A stretch of 64,000 nucleotides of DNA, taken from NCBI RefSeq assembly GCF_023074175.1, contig NZ_JADPKS010000091.1, positions 1-64,000 on the forward strand. The letters are read 5' to 3'. Positions 7,916 through 16,101 of this stretch are shown piece after piece; within the stretch, counting starts at the first letter, position 1, and every line of letters starts with the position of its first letter. Below the pieces are notes generated by a model. That model was not told where the DNA came from. It ran no database searches and worked only from the letters and a program-made list of their open reading frames with translations. This DNA comes from Bradyrhizobium sp. 139 (GTDB lineage: Bacteria; Pseudomonadota; Alphaproteobacteria; Rhizobiales; Xanthobacteraceae). Both the position numbers and the translations under genes were made by a program.

Positions 7916-7969
7916 GGCGCACGACGGCCGATGAAGATGGGCACTACTCGTTCGCCATGCCGCTATGAT
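7916..7969. repeat. 54-bp repeat, copy 2
   Basis: Second copy of the element at 6940-6993, same orientation. The remaining bases between 7855 and 8140 show no gene, promoter or hairpin I would defend. Confidence 0.7.
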
Positions 7970-8140
7970 GCCGCAACCCGGCACGAGCTACAGCCAGCAA
8001 GACTGCGATGCTCTACGGCCTTGCACTGCTCGTTGAGGGTTCCCCTAAATTGCAGAGGCAATCCAGTTAGGTTTCGAGAGCGGCCATGAGGGGACCTAAC
8101 GCGGCATGTGCGGGCTCGCGCGATACGAAAGGCACTAAGC

Positions 8141-9733
8141 TCATCTCTTCAGGTCAGCGATCAAATGGCAGCTTGCTCCATTGTACAGCGCCATGCCGGT
8201 TTCCTCCAAGGTGACGCAGGAGTGGCCGGGATCGCCCTGCGGCACGGGTACGCCCTCCTGAATTCGAAACATGACCAGGTGCGCGCCGTTTAAGCCGGCA
8301 GGGAATCGAATTTTCTTACGGACCAGGAATTCCCGCGAGCCGGTTCGGGTGATAGCACCTTCCTGTTCAAGCTGACTCAGGCCAGCCTCTTCGGGCAATA
8401 CCACGTATCGCTCGACCGGCGCGTTCGCCACGACGGTTCGAGGATCGATCTCCTGAACACCTTCCGGATGGAAACGAAGAAGCTCAGGAGATACAGCCGC
8501 ACCTGCAGTCTTCTGCTTTCGCGGCTTGATCAAGACGGGTTGCCGACCAGTCTCAAGCCGCACCGCTTCGGCTGCGGCGTCGGACTGCCGAACCGACGGG
8601 CCGGCAAGATCGCTTATGCAGCCCGGCTGCCCGAGGAAACCGATCCGTTCGGGGGGCACTCCGGTTGCACCGATCAGCGGGCGTTCTCCCCGCACGGACT
8701 GGTTGGGGCCGGTACTTTCGCCCGCGAGAACAACCCGCTCCACACGATCAATGGCGCCGAAGAATTGCCAAATGGCGGGGTTGTACGAAGCTACAACGAC
8801 GTATAGCGATCCGGCGCCGGGGTCGATGTCGATAACGCCGGTTTCGGTCGCAATCCATTGCGAGCCGATCGTAGCGCTCGAAAGCGCCTCGGCGTGGTGC
8901 TCGTTCAGGAGCAGAACGGTCGCACCGGGGGATGCCGGCGGTAGGGCGCAAGCCAGCTTCCGTCTCTCTTGCCGCTCGCGCTCGGCATTCTCCACTCGAG
9001 CGTGTGTCACGAATTCCCCTGCCGCATTCTGCGCGTCCGCTACCTGCCTGAGTTCTCTGACGAATACGTCAGTTTCAGCTTTCGACAACATCCCGTTTTT
9101 GTCGACGTCTATCGCCTGAAAAATGCGTCCTGCGACACGATCAACTTCGTCGACAGTCACGACGCCATCACCATTCTCATCGAATGACATGAGCGAGCGC
9201 CAATTTTCATCGTAAGTGGAATTGCTCAAGATCGGCGTTTTTTCGGCGAATGCCGCCATTTCGGTCGAATCGATGCGTCCGTCCCGATCCACGTCCGCGC
9301 GCATTCCGAAATCAGCCGCGCGATCAATGCGCTGAAGAATCGGAGACTCGTACCCGGCGAGCTTCGGGTCATTTTGTGCTTCGCTTCGGACCCGATTGGT
9401 TTCGGTCTGAATCACCTCTGCCCGCGTCACGACGCCGTCGCCGTCCAGGTCATAGCGCAGCAATTCGCGGATGGCGTGATCTCGCCCGGCGGCTGCGGCG
9501 TGTGCCCGATACTGCTCGAAATCCGCAACCGACACGACACCGTCCGAATTCAGGTCGGTCCTGCTGTGCAGGTCACGCATTCGTCGAAGGTGATCGTCAA
9601 GCCGCATGCCGATCGCAATTCCGTGGATGATGGCAAACCGCGGGTCAAGCTTCGACATCTCTTGGCACGTGGCCGAATACGGCAGCCACAGGGCGGTGAG
9701 CGTGAGCATGGCAACGATGAAAAAACAGCGCAT
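8141..9733 (-). CDS. Exported calcium-binding protein with five EF-hands
   Basis: A 530-residue protein with a signal peptide (MRCFFIVAMLTLTALWLPYS, cleavage near ATC-Q). Five canonical 12-residue EF-hand loops are visible at 60-71 (DLNSDG), 95-106 (DLDGDG), 147-158 (DVDRDG), 185-196 (DENGDG) and 209-220 (DVDKNG). Residues 260-530 form a second domain with no recognised fold; it contains three or more Cys (CALPPAS, QPGCISD, HSCVTL, ASCHL) that could form periplasmic disulfides. ATG 9733 with an upstream GGAG is chosen so the signal peptide is N-terminal. Predicted periplasmic or extracellular Ca2+ binding; partner unknown. It is monocistronic and lies inside the accessory segment next to tRNA-Arg. 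Confidence 0.8.
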   Translation of the reverse strand: MRCFFIVAMLTLTALWLPYSATCQEMSKLDPRFAIIHGIAIGMRLDDHLRRMRDLHSRTDLNSDGVVSVADFEQYRAHAAAAGRDHAIRELLRYDLDGDGVVTRAEVIQTETNRVRSEAQNDPKLAGYESPILQRIDRAADFGMRADVDRDGRIDSTEMAAFAEKTPILSNSTYDENWRSLMSFDENGDGVVTVDEVDRVAGRIFQAIDVDKNGMLSKAETDVFVRELRQVADAQNAAGEFVTHARVENAERERQERRKLACALPPASPGATVLLLNEHHAEALSSATIGSQWIATETGVIDIDPGAGSLYVVVASYNPAIWQFFGAIDRVERVVLAGESTGPNQSVRGERPLIGATGVPPERIGFLGQPGCISDLAGPSVRQSDAAAEAVRLETGRQPVLIKPRKQKTAGAAVSPELLRFHPEGVQEIDPRTVVANAPVERYVVLPEEAGLSQLEQEGAITRTGSREFLVRKKIRFPAGLNGAHLVMFRIQEGVPVPQGDPGHSCVTLEETGMALYNGASCHLIADLKR

Positions 9734-9857
9734 GCGGGTCGGCGCCTCCAAGGCATTCGTTCTATCTCAGGCGCATGACGCAAGCACCGTTAGCGGGCAA
9801 TAAATGGCGGCACGGTTACCGGAAGATTACGCTTCTTGCGGATCACTTCAGGGGGCT

Positions 9858-9874
9858 TGTACCCTCTCGGTACA
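9858..9874. promoter_or_regulatory. Small palindrome upstream of EF-hand gene
   Basis: TGTACC (9858-9863) and GGTACA (9869-9874) form a perfect inverted repeat with a 5-bp spacer, about 125 bases upstream of the EF-hand protein start. It may be an operator for that gene; no regulator is nearby. A chance palindrome is possible. Confidence 0.3.
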
Positions 9875-10121
9875 TTCTCGAAATTGCGTAGTTAGAATTA
9901 ACTTCGTGCGCTCGATTAGGACGGCAAGATAGAAGCGACGGTGTCGCTCCGGGCCGTCGGGGATCGTAAGTGTTTGTCTGCACATTGCTTTGGATGGCAC
10001 TGCAGCGGCACCCTATGAAGCGGCGTGGTGCCGCTTGAGCCAAGAAAGCATTCAAAATCAACGTTCCGAGCTTCATGGTTCGCAGCGTAGCGTCTTTTTG
10101 CGCGTGCTCGGCAGGATGTAC

Positions 10122-10259
10122 GGCCATGATCGCATGGGAGGCCGCTGCCGGACCAACGGTGCACCATCAAGGCTCGCGCTGTGCGGGACCGGCTCCGCCG
10201 GCTTGCGGCCTTGACCGTGCGCCGCTGGCCCGGCTTTTTGCTGCCATGCGATCATGGCT
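10122..10259. repeat. Large imperfect palindrome (138 bp)
   Basis: The two 69-70-base halves are reverse complements of each other around a centre at 10190/10191 with no spacer. By hand, 45 of 70 ungapped positions pair; the outer part is the best conserved, GCCATGATCGCATGG (10123-10137) against CCATGCGATCATGGC (10244-10258), 15 of 15. Symmetry stops abruptly beyond 10122 and 10259. Both strands can encode a similar peptide (AMIAW...AGP..H.QG). No gene is assigned in 9734-10367 apart from this element. Confidence 0.75.
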
Positions 10260-10367
10260 TGCTGCGAGCGGTTGCGCTCACGCTGCAAGGAAAACGCGAG
10301 GTCGGAGCACGGCAGCGTGATGTGGCGTGGACTTCGGCCATTCAGTGGATCGGCCAAGCTTGCCACA

Positions 10368-10610
10368 GTGGCGCCATGGCTCCCGCTCACAAAGCCGCGG
10401 CGGCGTGCGCCGACCGACACGCCATTCGACGATCTCTATGACTATGCGGCAGCGTCCGCGCGTCATGGCGGACGACGTGCGAAGCTCGATCGGATGACAT
10501 TGACGGTGACGGACGACTGGCCCAAGGACGTGCCGGTGACCGAGGCTGAGATCGCCGTCTTTGAAGCTTGGTTCGGCGAGTTGTTCGACGAGCTATTTGG
10601 AGACGGCTGA
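10368..10610 (+). CDS. Small acidic-tailed protein next to recombinase, uncertain
   Basis: An open frame whose C-terminal part (from ATG 10494) reads MTLTVTDDWPKDVPVTEAEI and then FEAWFGELFDELFG. This tail looks like a genuine conserved small protein; I associate similar short proteins with serine recombinases in rhizobial elements, from memory only. The start is unclear: GTG 10368 gives 80 residues, ATG 10494 gives 38, and neither has a good ribosome site. It stops 29 bases before the recombinase remnant begins. It may be a remnant itself, as the large palindrome ends about 110 bases upstream. Confidence 0.35.
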   Translation: MAPWLPLTKPRRRAPTDTPFDDLYDYAAASARHGGRRAKLDRMTLTVTDDWPKDVPVTEAEIAVFEAWFGELFDELFGDG

Positions 10611-10639
10611 GGGGACATCACCATGGCAGCGGGAGCAAC

Positions 10640-11697
10640 ATGATTCGCCAGATCATGGCGCTGTTCGACGAATACCAGTCCAAGGAAAACGCGAAGCACA
10701 CGTTGCGAGCGATGAAGGAGAATGCGCGCCAAGGCTTCTGGAATGGCGCGCTGCCGCCGATCGGCTACCGCATCGTGGAGGCCGCCGAGCAGCGCGGCCA
10801 CCGTACCAAGAAGACACTGGAGTCCGACCCGATTCAGACCGAAACTGTGCGGCTGATCTTTAGCCTCGCGCGCGAAGAAGAAGAAGACGGCTCCTCCGGA
10901 CTGATGGGCGTCAAATCAGATGCTGCTCAAGAGCCGGAGTCCGGCGCTCACCGCGCCGCGCGTCGTCAGAAGCCCGACGCTCCTTACCGGCATCTGCTTT
11001 TGCGCCGGATGCGGAGGCGCGAGGATGCTGAGGACCGGGAAGAGCGGGAGATACAGGTACTACACTTGCTGCACCTGGGCCCGGCAGGGTGAGACCGGCT
11101 GCGAGGGCCGCACCGTTCCCATGGAGAAGCTGGACACGCTCGTGGCCGAGCACGTCGAGCACCGCCTTTTGCAGCCCAAGCGCCTCGAGCAAATCCTATC
11201 GGCCGTCCTTCATCCCCGGAAGGAACGCGCCTAGCGCCGAACGATGCATATTGCCGATTGCGCAAGCGTGCGTGCGAAGCGGAACCAAACTCAAGCGGCT
11301 CTATGACGCGATCGAAAACGGAGTCGCTGACGTATCGGACCCGATGCTCAAGGAGCGCGCGACCGAGCTGAAGGCCATCCGCGATCAGGCCCGCGGCGAC
11401 GCGGAGCGGGTCGAGGGTGCGCTCGATCGGGCTGGGCCGAGCATCACACCGCAGGCGCTAAAAACGTTCGCCAGCCAGGCCCGCAGGCGGATGCGGAGCG
11501 AGTCGGGCGGATATCGTCGCGACCACCTGCGAGCACTGGCCCAACGCGTCGAAGTGGATGCGAGGGAAGTTCGCATTATGGGTTCGAAAAGCGTACTCCT
11601 GCGTGCGCTGGTCGCGGCTTCGAGCGCAAAAACGGCAGGTTTTGGAGTGCCCAGTTTTATACCGAAATGGCGCACCCGACACGATTCGAACGTGTGA
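10640..11697 (+). pseudogene. Large serine recombinase, decayed (no catalytic domain)
   Basis: Three consecutive frames together spell the C-terminal two thirds of a large serine recombinase. Frame one (10640-about 10917): MIRQIMALFDEYQSKENAKH and KENARQGFWNGALPPIGYR, the 'recombinase' domain. Frame two (about 10920-11234): CFCAGCGGARML...YYTC, the zinc-ribbon domain. Frame three (about 11270-11697): KLKRLYDAIEN, the coiled-coil and C-terminal tail. The N-terminal resolvase domain with the catalytic Ser is absent, part of the middle is deleted near 10917, a TAG lies at 11232-11234, and frameshifts fall between about 11255 and 11285. The frame runs on into the tRNA-Arg gene on the other strand, consistent with an element inserted at the tRNA 3' end. 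Not functional. Confidence 0.85.
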
Positions 11698-11744
11698 CCT
11701 TTGCCTTCGGAGGGCAACGCTCTATCCAGCTGAGCTACGGGTGC
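11671..11744 (-). tRNA. tRNA-Arg (anticodon CCG)
   Basis: On the minus strand the sequence begins GCACCCGTAGCTCAGCTGGA and folds as a full cloverleaf: acceptor GCACCCG/CGGGTGC, D-arm TAGCTCAGC, anticodon stem TTGCC/GGCAA with loop CTCCGAA (anticodon CCG, reading CGG), T-arm ACACG-TTCGAAT-CGTGT, discriminator G. CCA is encoded at 11668-11670. A sigma70-like promoter may lie upstream (TTGCCC at 11778-11783, CTACAC at 11756-11761 read on the minus strand). The 3' end faces the recombinase remnant. Confidence 0.95.
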
Positions 11745-11803
11745 AACGAGGCCTCGTGTAGCCGATTGGCGAGGGCCGGGCAACCGCTTCTCGCTGCGCC
11801 CGG

Positions 11804-12853
11804 CTAGGCCAGTTTGCGCCGGGGTGGCGTCGGAACCGGCTCCCGGCCGAGCTCGGCGAATTCGGCAAGCACGCGTTCGGCGCAGATGATGCGGTTGCGG
11901 CCGAGCCGTTTTGCCGCATAGAGCGCCTCGTCGGCTGCGCCCAACAGCCGGTCGGGGCTGCCGTCGGCTTCGCCGGGAATATGGCCGGCGACGCCGATGC
12001 TGAGGGTGACGTGGTCGCCGGCCCCGATGGCGCCATGGGCGATCCGCAAGGCCATGACGGCACAGCGGATCTGCTCGGCGACGGCGCAGGCGGCATCGCG
12101 ATCCATGTCGGGCAGGATCAGCGCGAATTCCTCCCCGCCATAGCGGCTGGCGAGGTCGAGCGGGCGCACGGCATGCCGGCTGACGACGGCGGCGACCGTG
12201 CGCAGGCATTCGTCGCCGCTCTGGTGGCCGTGCCGGTCGTTGAACAGCTTGAAATGATCGACGTCGACGAACAGCAGCGCCATCGGCTTCTGCGTCCGCT
12301 GGGCGCGGTCCCATTCCGCCATCAGCATCTGGTCGAAAGAGCGGCGGTTCGACAGGCCAGTCAGCCCGTCCTTGGTTGCGAGCTCCTTGAGCGCCGTCTC
12401 GGCGCGCTTCTGATCGGTGAGATCGCGCAGCGTCTCCACCACGGCGATCAGGTGGCCGGCCTCGTCATGGATGGGGCCGGCGTCGATCGCGAGATAGAGC
12501 TGGTTGCCGAGCTTGGGCATCACGCACCAGTTCTCTGCACTGAAGCCGAGCCCGTTGTGGCCGCGCGCGGCATATTCCGAATAAAACTCCGGCAGCTGCT
12601 CGGGACGGTCGAGCGCGACCAGGTCGGCGAGGCAGGGCCGCTTGGTCTCGTAGAAGGCCTGCCAGTGTTTCGTCGTGCCGATCACCTCCGAGGCGGCGAC
12701 GCCGGTCAGCCGCTCGCAGGCTCTGTTCCAGATCACGACGCGGCGCTTCGGGTCGATCACGAAGGTCGGCACCACCAGATGCTGCATCAGCCGCACGGCA
12801 TAGGAATCCGCGACGTCAACGATTTTCGCTGACGTTTTCTCCGGCCTCGCCAT
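11804..12853 (-). CDS. Diguanylate cyclase with PAS sensor domain
   Basis: A 349-residue cytoplasmic protein. Residues about 15-150 form a PAS domain ([19 protein letters not shown], then [12 protein letters not shown]). The GGDEF domain follows (about 155-325) with an intact active site GGEEF at 239-243 and an inhibitory I-site RPLD (Arg230, Asp233) five residues before it, so it should make cyclic-di-GMP with product inhibition. The ATG at 12853 lies one base past the stop of the upstream dual-domain gene (TGA-G-ATG), so the pair is translationally coupled. The frame could extend to 12883 but that would overlap the upstream gene. Confidence 0.92.
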   Translation of the reverse strand: MARPEKTSAKIVDVADSYAVRLMQHLVVPTFVIDPKRRVVIWNRACERLTGVAASEVIGTTKHWQAFYETKRPCLADLVALDRPEQLPEFYSEYAARGHNGLGFSAENWCVMPKLGNQLYLAIDAGPIHDEAGHLIAVVETLRDLTDQKRAETALKELATKDGLTGLSNRRSFDQMLMAEWDRAQRTQKPMALLFVDVDHFKLFNDRHGHQSGDECLRTVAAVVSRHAVRPLDLASRYGGEEFALILPDMDRDAACAVAEQIRCAVMALRIAHGAIGAGDHVTLSIGVAGHIPGEADGSPDRLLGAADEALYAAKRLGRNRIICAERVLAEFAELGREPVPTPPRRKLA

Positions 12854-12854
12854 C

Positions 12855-15800
12855 TCAGGCCACCGCCGCCACCGGCACGGCATTGTTCGGACCGAACAGC
12901 TTTCGCACCTCCGCGGCCGGCTTCGGTTTGCTGAAAAGATAACCCTGCATCTCCGTGCAGCCGAGCGCGCGCAGCATCTCGCGCTGCGCCTCGGTCTCGA
13001 CGCCCTCGGCGACCGTGGTCATGTTGCTCGCAGCGGCGATGTTCACCACCGCCTGCACGATCACGGGCGCGCCGCCGGTCTCCGCGATATCAGCGACGAA
13101 GCAACGATCGATCTTGATCTTGTCGAACGGGAAGCGCTTCAGGTAGCTTAGCGAGGAATAGCCGGTGCCGAAATCGTCGAGCGCGATGCGCACGCCGATG
13201 GAACGGAGCTGGTGCAGGATCGAGAGCGCGGCCTCGTCGTCGCGGATCAGCACGGCCTCGGTGATTTCGAGCTCGAGCCGGCGCGGGTCGAGCCCGGAGG
13301 CGGCGAGTGCGCCCGCAATCCGCAGCGCCAGCGTGTCGCATTTGAGCTGCACCGGCGAAACGTTGACCGCAATCCGCACGTGCGCAGGCCAGGTCGCGGC
13401 CTCGTTGCAGGCCGTGCGCAGCACCCAGTCACCAAGCTCGTTGATCAGGCCGGTATCCTCGGCGATCGGAATGAACTCCGCCGGCGACACCCAGCCGCGT
13501 TCGGGATGCCGCCAGCGCAGCAGCGCCTCGCAGCCCGACACGTCGTTGGTGCACAGGTCGACCAGCGGCTGGTAGTGAATCTCGAAGCCGCCGGTCACCA
13601 GCGCCTGGCGCAAATCCTGTTCCATGGACAGGCGCGCCTTGGCGCTCGCATCCATCTCCGGCTCGAAGAAACGATGGGTGCGGCGTCCTTCGGCCTTGGC
13701 GCCGTACATCGCAAGATCGGCGTGCTTGATGAGCTGGTCGAGGTCGGTGCCGTCCTGCGGCGCCAGCGCGATGCCGATGCTGGCGTCGGTGGAGAGCTGA
13801 TGGCCGAGGCAGTGATAGGGCTGACGGATCGCCTCATAGATCCGCGTCACGAATGACAGCACGTCCGCGGAGGACTGGATGCCGGTCTGGATCACCGCGA
13901 ATTCGTCGCCGCCGAGCCGTGCGATCAGGTCGCCCCGCTTCAGGCAGCCGCGGAGGCGGGTCGCGATCGCCTTCAACAAGTCGTCGCCGACGTGATGGCC
14001 GAGCGAATCGTTGATGCCCTTGAATTCGTCGACGTCGATGTAGAGCAGGGCGAACTGCTCGCCGCTGGCGACCTTCGCCAGCTCGCGTTCGATCTGTTCT
14101 CGGAACAGCGTCCGGTTCGGCAGGTCGGTCAGCGCATCGTAATGCGCCATATGCGCGATCTTCTCGTGAGCGCGTCGCCGCTCGGTCACATCCTCGACGA
14201 CATTGATGAGATAGCGTGGCTCGCCGGACTTGTCGCGAATGCCGATCCGGGTCGAGGTGATATAGCGCAGTCCCTTGGTCTGGCTCTGCCAGGGATGTTC
14301 GTCCTTGAACAACCCCTCGGCGGCCTGGAGCGCCGTGGTGTCCTCCTCGGTGACGAGCCTGGCTGCGTCATCCGGGTATATGTCGAAGGGGGTGCCGCCG
14401 ACGATGTCTTCGCTCGATTGGCCGAATTGCTCCTCGGCGGTCCGGTTGATCAGCAGGTATTGCCGCGTCCGGGCGTCCTTCACCGTGATCTGCGAGGGGA
14501 TGTGATCGATGATCTCGCGGAGGAAGGTGTAGTTGCGGTCGCGTTCCTGCTCCAGGTTGCGCCGCTCGGTGATCTCCTCGATCGTGGCGACCCATCCGCC
14601 CTGCACGAGCGGGGTGTTGATGACCTGGAAGGCGCGGCCGCCCGGCAACTGATGCGTTCTCGTGGAGACCGTGCCCTCGGCGACGATCCTCATGACGTCG
14701 GTGCAAAATGCCTCGACGTCGCCTTCGAACGCGCCGCGCTCCCTGCGATGATACATCGCCTCGCGGATGTGACAGCCGGGCTTGATGACGTCGTGAGAGA
14801 GGCCGAACATGTCGACGTAGCGACGGTTGCAGGTGACGATGTATCCGGCGGCATCGTACAGGATCAGCCCTTGCGACATGTTGTTCAGGGCGGTGTCGAG
14901 CCGCAGTCGCTCCGCTTCCAGACGTTGCTGGGCGTCGCGATTCTGCCGGTTGATCTGGCGGATGATCAGATAGAGGATCAGCGCGATCACGGCTGCCGAC
15001 AGTGTTGCGGTGGTCACCATGAAGCCGGTCTGCTGCCGCCAGTCGGCGAGCGCCGCCGCCGTGGTGTTGGTGGCGACGATGACCAGCGGGAAATGCGTCA
15101 GCGACGCAGCCGAGCCGAGCCGCTCCTCGCCGTCGATCGGGCTCTTGACCCGAAGCGTTTGCTGGCCGCCTTTGGTCAGCACCTTCTGCATCAGCGGCGC
15201 ATCCTTGAAGCTCCGTCCGATCAGTTCCTCGAGATGCGGATAGCGCGCCAGCATCTTGCCTTCGCGATCGAACAGCGAGATTGCCGTACCCTCGGCAAGC
15301 GCGACGGATGCGAAATACTGCTGATAGCTGTCCGGATCGATCCGCCGGACCATCGCGCCGAGGAAGGTGCCGTCCGCGCCGTTCAGGCGGCGCGCCACGA
15401 TCGTGGTCCATTTGTCGATGACGAAGCTGCGGACGGATTCCAGCAGCATCGGGTCGGCCCGCGGATCGGACTTGAATGTCTGAAAATAGGCGCGCGAGGA
15501 GATATTGATTTTGGGCAACGGCTGGGCCCGGGACCAGTTAACCAGTTCGCCGTCGGCGTCGTAGATCGCGATGTCGCCGAGATAGGACACCGAGCTGACC
15601 TTGCTGCGCAGCATCTGGTTCGTCGCAGGTCCGGACATGCGCTCGCGGAACACCGCGGCCGAACTGATCTCCGGCAGGTTCATCTGCCCGATCACATCGG
15701 CGGCGACCGCGTCGGAATCTTCAAACTGCTGATCGAAGTGCCGCGCGATCAGCTTCACCGTGTTTTCCAGCTCGCGCTCGCGGTTACCGAGGGTGCGTTC

Positions 15801-15965
15801 GCGAAATTCGCCAACGGCCATGGCGGTCACGGCAAAAATCCCCGCGACCAGCAACACGCCGCACAGAGTTAGCCACAGCACCGGACCGCGCCGAATGGCT
15901 GCCTCCCAGCCGTTCTTCGCGGCTTGGAAAATTCCAGCTGCAATTCCTGCAAAGACCTGGCGCAT
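12855..15965 (-). CDS. Membrane sensor with PAS-PAS-GGDEF-EAL domains
   Basis: A 1036-residue c-di-GMP signalling protein. TM1 is at 28-50, followed by a periplasmic dCache-like domain (about 60-310; VSYLGDIAIYDADGELVNWS) and TM2 (about 315-340). Two PAS domains (about 370-480 and 500-620) precede a GGDEF domain with an intact RLGGDEF and an EAL domain with EALLRW, ITEAVL, DDFGTGYSS and EGVET. The I-site position reads KRGD, lacking the usual Arg. Both synthesis and hydrolysis are therefore possible; net direction cannot be read. ATG 15965 follows GGAGGGGGA. It is transcribed with, and immediately before, the single-domain cyclase at 11804-12853. The ligand of the periplasmic domain is unknown. 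Confidence 0.92.
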   Translation of the reverse strand: MRQVFAGIAAGIFQAAKNGWEAAIRRGPVLWLTLCGVLLVAGIFAVTAMAVGEFRERTLGNRERELENTVKLIARHFDQQFEDSDAVAADVIGQMNLPEISSAAVFRERMSGPATNQMLRSKVSSVSYLGDIAIYDADGELVNWSRAQPLPKINISSRAYFQTFKSDPRADPMLLESVRSFVIDKWTTIVARRLNGADGTFLGAMVRRIDPDSYQQYFASVALAEGTAISLFDREGKMLARYPHLEELIGRSFKDAPLMQKVLTKGGQQTLRVKSPIDGEERLGSAASLTHFPLVIVATNTTAAALADWRQQTGFMVTTATLSAAVIALILYLIIRQINRQNRDAQQRLEAERLRLDTALNNMSQGLILYDAAGYIVTCNRRYVDMFGLSHDVIKPGCHIREAMYHRRERGAFEGDVEAFCTDVMRIVAEGTVSTRTHQLPGGRAFQVINTPLVQGGWVATIEEITERRNLEQERDRNYTFLREIIDHIPSQITVKDARTRQYLLINRTAEEQFGQSSEDIVGGTPFDIYPDDAARLVTEEDTTALQAAEGLFKDEHPWQSQTKGLRYITSTRIGIRDKSGEPRYLINVVEDVTERRRAHEKIAHMAHYDALTDLPNRTLFREQIERELAKVASGEQFALLYIDVDEFKGINDSLGHHVGDDLLKAIATRLRGCLKRGDLIARLGGDEFAVIQTGIQSSADVLSFVTRIYEAIRQPYHCLGHQLSTDASIGIALAPQDGTDLDQLIKHADLAMYGAKAEGRRTHRFFEPEMDASAKARLSMEQDLRQALVTGGFEIHYQPLVDLCTNDVSGCEALLRWRHPERGWVSPAEFIPIAEDTGLINELGDWVLRTACNEAATWPAHVRIAVNVSPVQLKCDTLALRIAGALAASGLDPRRLELEITEAVLIRDDEAALSILHQLRSIGVRIALDDFGTGYSSLSYLKRFPFDKIKIDRCFVADIAETGGAPVIVQAVVNIAAASNMTTVAEGVETEAQREMLRALGCTEMQGYLFSKPKPAAEVRKLFGPNNAVPVAAVA

Positions 15966-16101
15966 TCCCCCTCCCTGGAGGGACAGGAATACACCGCACA
16001 AATGGCGCAAACCTTAGGAAAACCAGTTACCTGAGCATTAATCTCGTTGCGCGATCATAGTCGTATCCAGCGAGCCGCTGCGCTGCATCATGAACCGCGA
16101 C

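Noticed and set aside
7911-11675. GAAATGGCGCAC at 7911-7922 repeats 11664-11675 at the tRNA-Arg 3' end, a possible att site pair
   Set aside because: Only 12 bases match, and the second copy overlaps a different repeat family. Too short to claim as an attachment repeat.
13992-15872. A 626-codon frame opposite the GGDEF-EAL gene; similar long antisense frames at 90-1388, 21261-23069, 34748-36718, 45309-47162 and 57964-59454
   Set aside because: All are shadows of well-supported genes with complete motifs on the other strand; compositions are Arg/Gly/Asp/His-biased as expected for antisense reading.
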